Below are positions 59,395 to 64,000 of a stretch of DNA of 64,000 nucleotides, one piece after another. The stretch lies in assembly GCF_021532315.1 (NCBI RefSeq), contig NZ_JAKGAO010000014.1:124001-188000 (forward strand), in the 5' to 3' direction. Position numbers and translations under genes: made by a program. Source of the DNA: Paenibacillus tarimensis. Lineage in GTDB: Bacteria; Bacillota; Bacilli; Paenibacillales; Paenibacillaceae. The number at the start of each line of letters is the position of its first letter. The first letter of the stretch is position 1. Below the pieces are notes generated by a model. That model worked only from the letters and a program-made list of their open reading frames with translations, was not told the origin of the DNA and made no database searches.

Positions 59395-59941
59395 CGGTCT
59401 CCGCCTCCAGTTCCTCTGCAAGACTTGTAAACCACGCCAGCATGCTGCGCTGGTCATGCAGCCCAAGCTCCAGCGTCTTCAGCTGAAACCGGGCAACCTC
59501 CGCGAGATGTACGGGCGTTCCGCCTGAACCCATACGGGTGTTGGCTTCTGTATATGCCGTCTCGTACTCTTGAACATTCGCTTCCAGCACCCTCGTCATC
59601 TCCCGCACAATGGCTAAGCGTTCAGCAGGCGATACAAGTCCAAGGAAGAAGAGCTTCGTCGTCGCCTCCTGCTCGAGCCGGCCGTGCGAGAACGGCGCCA
59701 GCATCCAGGTCATGAAGTGCTGCTTGCCCTCGGCCGTTATGGTATACAGCTTCCTGCCGCGAGGGCTGTTCTCATCAGCCTGCAGCTGGGTGAGGCCTCG
59801 AGCCTGCAGTTTCTTCAGTGCTGCTTGAATACTGCCGAGGCTGGGGCTGTAGAAGGGTGATATTTTCCGCTCCAGAATGGCCTTGATGTCATACTGGGAC
59901 AGGCTGCGAATCAGCAGCAGGCCAAGAATCACGAATTCCAT
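59387..59941 (-). CDS. PadR-family regulator (long, with C-terminal helical domain)
   Basis: A 184-residue PadR of the Vir_act_alpha_C type: N-terminal winged helix (MEFVILGLLLIRSLSQYDIKAIL, SLGSIQAALKKLQARGL, GRKLYTIT) and a long helical C-terminal domain (LEQEATTKLFFLGL onward). ATG 59941 has AAGGAGG 9 bp upstream; earlier ATGs at 59971 and 59989 lack a site. It heads an operon with the hydrolase. A palindrome with the ATACCTA half-site stands 80 bp upstream. Confidence 0.88.
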   Translation of the reverse strand: MEFVILGLLLIRSLSQYDIKAILERKISPFYSPSLGSIQAALKKLQARGLTQLQADENSPRGRKLYTITAEGKQHFMTWMLAPFSHGRLEQEATTKLFFLGLVSPAERLAIVREMTRVLEANVQEYETAYTEANTRMGSGGTPVHLAEVARFQLKTLELGLHDQRSMLAWFTSLAEELEAETDG

Positions 59942-60018
59942 CCAGTCTGCCTCCTTGCGAGTGGGATTCATATTACCGCAGCTGCTCACTGCGTGCGTGC
60001 TCTTCCTGAGACTACCAT

Positions 60019-60033
60019 ATACCTATTAGGTAT
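60019..60033. promoter_or_regulatory. PadR operator palindrome
   Basis: Perfect 15-bp palindrome ATACCTATTAGGTAT, with a further half-site TATAGGT at 60037-60043. It lies between the PadR gene and the divergent EamA gene and could control both. Confidence 0.65.
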
Positions 60034-60146
60034 GTATATAGGTTATGAAAAACTTCACATATCTGAAGTTGATTACTTAAGGTAAGGAGCGTATGATTAA
60101 CAGTTGAATTTGATATCCGTGACTGACGGGTAAGGAGAAATGGGAG

Positions 60147-61067
60147 ATGAATAAACTGACGAAGCTGCAGACGGGGCTGCTGCTTGTTTTTCTAATTGTG
60201 GTGTGGGGAATTAACTGGCCGTTGTCCAAATATGCGCTGAACTATATGCCGCCCGTGCTGTTCTCGGGGACCCGGACGCTGATCGGCGGGCTTGTCCTGC
60301 TGCTTGTTGCGGTTCCCCGGTTCAAACGGCTCCGGTTCAAGGAAACCTGGCACATCTATTTCATCTCGGCGGTCGTGAACGTGGTGCTCTACTACGGATT
60401 GCAGACGATCGGGCTTGAATATTTGCCGGCGGGGCTGTTCTCGGCGATCGTGTTCCTGCAGCCGGTGCTGGTCGGCTTGTTCGCCTGGATGTGGCTGGGT
60501 GAATCGATGAATGTGCTGAAAATAACAGGCCTGATCATGGGCTTCACCGGGGTAGCCATAATCAGCAGCGGAGCTGACGGGCTGTCCGGCCATATCTCGG
60601 TTGCTGGCGTGCTGCTGGCCCTCGGCTCCTCGCTGAGCTGGGCGCTCGGCACGATCTATGTGAAGAAGGTAACGCCAAGAGTGGACCCGATCTGGCTGGT
60701 CACGCTGCAGCTGATCATTGGCGGAGCGTTCACGACCGCAGTCGGCTCCAGTGTGGAGAGCTGGTCGGATATCGTATGGGCGCCGTCCTTCATTGCGACG
60801 CTGCTGTTCATTGCGATTCTGGTAATCGGGATCGGCTGGATCGTCTTCTATCGTCTGATGGATTCGGGTGAAGCGGGCAAGGTTGCCTCATTTACATTCC
60901 TGATCCCGCTGGTCGCTATAGTGATTGGCACGATCTTCTTCAACGAACCGTTCACCTTGTCGCTGGTGGCAGGCTTTCTGTTCATTCTCAGCAGTATTTA
61001 TTTCGTTAACCGTCCGCCAGGCAGGCGGCGCAGCAAGGTGAATAATGTGGGAGTCGCAGCTGAATAA
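60147..61067 (+). CDS. EamA-family (DMT superfamily) transporter
   Basis: A 306-residue protein with ten membrane helices in two EamA repeats (first ~10-140, second ~150-290; VVWGINWPLSKYALNYMPPVLFSGTRTL opens the first, GSSLSWALGTIYVKKV the second). Such proteins export or import small metabolites such as amino acids or nucleosides; the substrate is unknown. It is divergent from the PadR-hydrolase pair across the ATACCTA palindrome. A GGAGAAATGGGAG site precedes the ATG. Confidence 0.9.
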   Translation: MNKLTKLQTGLLLVFLIVVWGINWPLSKYALNYMPPVLFSGTRTLIGGLVLLLVAVPRFKRLRFKETWHIYFISAVVNVVLYYGLQTIGLEYLPAGLFSAIVFLQPVLVGLFAWMWLGESMNVLKITGLIMGFTGVAIISSGADGLSGHISVAGVLLALGSSLSWALGTIYVKKVTPRVDPIWLVTLQLIIGGAFTTAVGSSVESWSDIVWAPSFIATLLFIAILVIGIGWIVFYRLMDSGEAGKVASFTFLIPLVAIVIGTIFFNEPFTLSLVAGFLFILSSIYFVNRPPGRRRSKVNNVGVAAE

Positions 61068-61130
61068 TAGCCGCCTGCAGAAGGGATAATAACCAGGTCA
61101 ACATATTCCTGGAAGGGTGGATTTTGGATA

Positions 61131-61757
61131 ATGAGAACCTGGGCATCCCATGAATTTCTGGCTACAACCGAGCTGCTGAGAAAGATAACCTGCGATATCG
61201 AGCTGCACAGCTTGTTCGCATCCATGACGTCGGACCGTGACATGAAGGACATGCTGCAACGCCATATTCAATCGATGAACTCGACGCTGCAGCGCGCCGT
61301 AAGTGTACTACAGAATAAGGGGATGGATATGTCCCGCCTGAGCATGTACCAGCCGCAGGCGCAATACCGTCCGCACACCGGCTTCCAGGACCCGCATATG
61401 ATTCCGGCACCGGTGATGAACATGGAGAGCCCGTCCCGAGTGAATGACATCACCATCTCGACGGCGATCCTGCTTACACACAAAGCCGGCTCGGTGTTCG
61501 GCATGATGTGGGCAACTGAGTGCGTAGATCCGGAGCTTCGTGCCCTGCATGTCATGGCTGCGAACAACTGCCAGCAGATGGCCTACGAAATCTGGCAGCT
61601 GATGAACGCCAGAGGCTACTACGAAGTGCCAAGCATGCCGATGAACGATATCCAGCAGATGTCCCAGACGTTCCAGCCAATGGCTGCCGGTATGGGCATC
61701 ACGGCCACGACAGGCGGCATGGGCGGCAGCTACACCGGCGTGCGCCATATGATCTAA
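61131..61757 (+). CDS. CotF-type spore coat protein
   Basis: A 208-residue protein of the spore coat CotF/ferritin-like helical family (HEFLATTELLRKITCDIELHSLFASM, then HIQSMNSTLQRAVSVLQNKG; second half VNDITISTAILLTHKAGSVFGMMWATECVDPELR). The C-terminus is Met/Gly-rich. It supports a spore-forming host. Expression is probably sporulation-specific, though no sigma-E/K promoter could be assigned. Single gene with a terminator downstream. Confidence 0.88.
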   Translation: MRTWASHEFLATTELLRKITCDIELHSLFASMTSDRDMKDMLQRHIQSMNSTLQRAVSVLQNKGMDMSRLSMYQPQAQYRPHTGFQDPHMIPAPVMNMESPSRVNDITISTAILLTHKAGSVFGMMWATECVDPELRALHVMAANNCQQMAYEIWQLMNARGYYEVPSMPMNDIQQMSQTFQPMAAGMGITATTGGMGGSYTGVRHMI

Positions 61758-61772
61758 GCATTGAACTGAGAA

Positions 61773-61805
61773 GAAGCCCTCCGCGGATGCGGGGGGCTTG
61801 TTTGA
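61773..61805 (+). terminator. Terminator after the CotF-type gene
   Basis: AAGCCCTCCGC / GCGGGGGGCTT stem with a 4-base loop and a T-rich tail. Confidence 0.8.
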
Positions 61806-61819
61806 TTTTAGAAATGTTC

Positions 61820-62176
61820 TTATTTATCGTTACGACCAATGTAGAATGTAACAGAACCCAATGATGATATGAGAGGTAAGGTCAGATCATCTACTTCGAA
61901 AAGAAATACATTTACAAAAAGCAACCCAATTACAAATCCTAATCCCAAGAAGATTGCAAGTTCGAATATTCGGTGTGTATGCTTTAATTTGTTGAGACCT
62001 CTCTGTAGAAGTTCACCAATTAAACAACCCACTATACTTAAAGGCAAGACATATACTATTGCTATAAATCCTCCCATGCCCAGTTGACCAGGTTGAACAA
62101 TAATCTGATCTATAATAATAATTAATAATGATGTGACTAGAGTACAAAAGAGGGTTCCACGAATAAATTTTTCCAT
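61820..62176 (-). CDS. Hypothetical membrane protein, 118 aa
   Basis: Four hydrophobic helices (about residues 8-26, 33-55, 72-92 and 97-112) with a basic loop NKLKHTHR in between. No family recognised. Codon use is AT-rich, unlike the genes to the left. GGGAGGAG precedes the ATG on the minus strand. Single gene. Confidence 0.7.
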   Translation of the reverse strand: MEKFIRGTLFCTLVTSLLIIIIDQIIVQPGQLGMGGFIAIVYVLPLSIVGCLIGELLQRGLNKLKHTHRIFELAIFLGLGFVIGLLFVNVFLFEVDDLTLPLISSLGSVTFYIGRNDK

Positions 62177-62442
62177 AACTCCTCCCCTTTTGTTATTGTT
62201 ATACTATCAAGATTTTTTTCATTCAATTTGACTTGTTATCTGCTAAGTACACCTGACATTGATAGCACCGTTATATTATAACCTCAACTACTAGCGGTTG
62301 CATTAACTTCACCGCATCAATAAACATACGTTAATAAATTGTAAGTCTGCAAGCAGATTCATCTTTTAATTGTGGCTTAAAACAACTATTACTGATATAT
62401 AAAGAAGTTGCAGCTCAATTATTGAATGGGGGATACACTGGG

Positions 62443-62829
62443 GTGAGGAGAATACTAGCGGTTCTATTAATAGGACTGTGTATTGTTACCATATATACAG
62501 GCGAGTACATGCTCTCCGCCGAACGGTTTATCAAGCAAGAGCTCAAATCAGCTTATCAAGGTGAAGCTCCTTACGACGTACAAACAACACTCTATGACTT
62601 TGTAAGTGATATAAAGGCCAAAGGCTTCAATCTGGAAGATGCCAGTCTCTCGATCAGGCAGTCCAAAATGAACAAGAGTGAGTATATCGTCGATTGTATG
62701 TTCTCTAGAAGAGCAGACGAAGTAGTACCACCAATCTATCACGGCATGATTGTGCTGAGACTTGAGAGAGAACAGTTTTCCTGGGAAATGAAATCGGCTA
62801 AAGTTTTTCGTTATGTAGAGGAAGTATAG
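62443..62829 (+). CDS. Hypothetical membrane-anchored protein, 128 aa
   Basis: One N-terminal membrane helix (RRILAVLLIGLCIVTIYTGEYM) followed by an extracytoplasmic domain of about 100 residues with no known family. GTG 62443 has GGGGGA 9 bp upstream; a TTG at 62422 in the same frame is an alternative. AT-rich codon use. Bases 62830-63124 downstream hold a short frameshifted coding remnant (about 62875-62977). Confidence 0.6.
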   Translation: MRRILAVLLIGLCIVTIYTGEYMLSAERFIKQELKSAYQGEAPYDVQTTLYDFVSDIKAKGFNLEDASLSIRQSKMNKSEYIVDCMFSRRADEVVPPIYHGMIVLRLEREQFSWEMKSAKVFRYVEEV

Positions 62830-63124
62830 GAGATCTTAGTGGGTAGTTTATGGGGGTTTAACCAGAGGTTGGGGCTGATATTGAAATTATTCAGCGAGGT
62901 TTGAAGATGGTCCTAGCTCGCAACATATAATGCGACTTATACAAGAAGTTATTGTTCCGGTATTTAACCTAATCTGAGGAAAATTCGTATTCATGGCTGT
63001 TTATAAATCATCATGGCGCTTCTAAGTAGCAAATTGAATATGAAACAAACGGCTGGCATGAGTATGTGTTATTACGCGTCAGTACCATAAAAATATCAAA
63101 ACAATATAGGAAGGAATAAATTAC

Positions 63125-63460
63125 TTGATAAAAGGTACTGTTGCAGCAGTTGCGGTATTAATTGTTTTAGGTTATTTCTATGTCCGCAAGATGAGTAGAC
63201 CTAGCGGGACAGATTCTATTAGTAGGGTGGCTGTTGTTCGGAGAAAGAAAATTGATAAGTGGAAGGCCGTGCCTAATTCACCACAAATAACTGAATACTA
63301 TGTAGAGTTTGAGATTGAAGGCGAATGCGTTGATATTAAAGTGCCTGATTTAAGTGACTACAAAAGACTTAACATTGGAGAAACTGGGATGTTAATTTTC
63401 CAGAAGAATTTGCTCTATAAATTATTTGTTGATTTTAAAAAGATAACTGATACTACTTAA
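63125..63460 (+). CDS. DUF2500-like membrane-anchored protein, 111 aa
   Basis: TTG start after AGGAAGG. An N-terminal helix (TVAAVAVLIVLGYFYV) is followed by a ~85-residue beta-rich domain (AVVRRKKIDKWKAV, ITEYYVEFEIEG, LNIGETGMLIFQKNLL) that resembles the DUF2500 domain of unknown function. No operon partner is evident. Confidence 0.6.
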   Translation: MIKGTVAAVAVLIVLGYFYVRKMSRPSGTDSISRVAVVRRKKIDKWKAVPNSPQITEYYVEFEIEGECVDIKVPDLSDYKRLNIGETGMLIFQKNLLYKLFVDFKKITDTT

Positions 63461-63726
63461 GGTGTGGCTTGAGCAGATCGTAGTGAGTAATTTTCTTACC
63501 GGACGAACATGAACTTATTAATATTGAGTATAGACAATACATGTCGGAAAGTGCACAATATAGGTAATTAGTACCAGTTGTAGAAATGATCAAGATGTAT
63601 TTGGCCAGTATTTGATAAAGGGGAGGCATACGCATATTAATTAATAGATTTATCATGGCTAATGAGGAAGATTTCTTTTTGGTTGGATTTTAGTAGTAAT
63701 ATTAATTAGAGGAGTGACCATACACA
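63461..63726. other. Gap, nothing recognised
   Basis: AT-rich, only frames under 15 codons. The ribosome site for the following SLH gene lies at its end. Confidence 0.5.
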
Positions 63727-64000
63727 TTGCCCGTTTACAAATTTAAAAAACTCAGCTGCCTTCTGCTTACCTTTCTTCTAGTATTTCCTCTCGGAGTTGT
63801 ACATGGGGGCCCAAACACAAGCATTGCAAATCAATTCAAAGATATAAAGGGACATTGGGCAGAGGCCGATCTGCAGGATTGGTTGAGCCAAGGACTGCTT
63901 TCCGGATATCCCGATCAAACGGTACGCCCTGACGAGACCGTAACCAGAGGAGAATTCGTCACATTAGTAAATAGGGCCTTTATGTTTACGGAAAAGGCTC
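63727..64000 (+). CDS. SLH-domain surface protein, 5' part
   Basis: TTG start at 63727 behind GAGGAGTGA, running off the window (91 codons seen). A signal peptide with basic start and hydrophobic core (LSCLLLTFLLVFPLGVVHG) is followed by an SLH repeat: FKDIKGHWAEADLQDWLSQG, LLSGYPDQTVRPDETVTRGEFVTLVNRAF. It should be exported and bound to the cell wall. The start has no ATG, so an ATG-only search would miss it. Confidence 0.85.
   Translation, partial: MPVYKFKKLSCLLLTFLLVFPLGVVHGGPNTSIANQFKDIKGHWAEADLQDWLSQGLLSGYPDQTVRPDETVTRGEFVTLVNRAFMFTEKA

Overview
The window looks like a chromosomal segment of a spore-forming, low-to-mid GC Bacillota, most likely Paenibacillus or a close relative. Evidence: a CotF-type spore coat protein, SLH-domain surface proteins, YesM/YesN-type two-component genes beside a CUT1 sugar transporter, a SigO/RsoA-like sigma cassette, a yybP-ykoY riboswitch before terC, AGGAGG ribosome sites, and TAACGAAT-type intergenic repeats that I recall from Paenibacillus. 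The genus is inferred from gene content, not from a marker gene.

Layout. 1-2.2 kb: a decayed stretch with remnants of an ABC transporter operon and an MFS transporter. 2.2-4.9 kb: copper export (copZ-copA) behind a promoter whose spacer is a CsoR-type operator. 5-10 kb: two alpha/beta hydrolases, a GNAT, a MerR regulator with a 19-bp-spacer promoter, and an AraC regulator. 10.4-11.6 kb: a sigma factor/YvrJ/RsoA-like cassette with a LexA-like box in front. 11.6-19 kb: an orphan solute-binding lipoprotein, then two chorismate enzymes of opposite domain order, a TrpE-TrpG fusion (PISGT) and a PabA-PabB fusion (PIKGT). 19.1-20.5 kb: an Rrf2 regulator and a thioredoxin-reductase-like flavoprotein.

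20.6-29.4 kb is the standout: a probable organoarsenical (arsinothricin-type) antibiotic locus. A radical SAM protein ends in RCCLKC, the tail described for ArsL, which makes the C-As bond of arsinothricin. It is preceded by an ArsM-like methyltransferase whose two cysteines are spaced exactly as the As(III)-binding pair of ArsM, and by an MFS exporter. A divergent gene encodes an ArsN1-type (arsinothricin) N-acetyltransferase, the expected self-resistance. The locus goes beyond the described arsQML set: it adds an ATP-grasp ligase, a CMD-fold protein without its CxxC, an aquaporin, a COG0523 GTPase, an ArsD-like small protein and a MarR regulator. Six of the nine co-directional proteins carry vicinal cysteines at or near a terminus, which suggests a set of As(III)-handling proteins.

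29-41 kb: a phosphodiester-glycosidase-domain protein, a GAF histidine kinase, an SLH-anchored subtilisin, a YjcD-like helicase, a DsbA/FrnE protein, an AhpD-like protein and a riboswitch-controlled TerC. 41-51.5 kb: one galactoside-use unit (response regulator, sensor kinase, binding protein, two permeases, GH2 beta-galactosidase). 51.5-62 kb: a repeat-rich gap, a PadR/FtsW-like pair, a ddl-murF-alr cell-wall operon with a 12-bp coding minisatellite, a second PadR/hydrolase pair, an EamA transporter and cotF. 61.8-64 kb is AT-rich with small unknown proteins and the start of an SLH protein cut by the window end.

No rRNA, tRNA, CRISPR array or intact insertion sequence was recognised.
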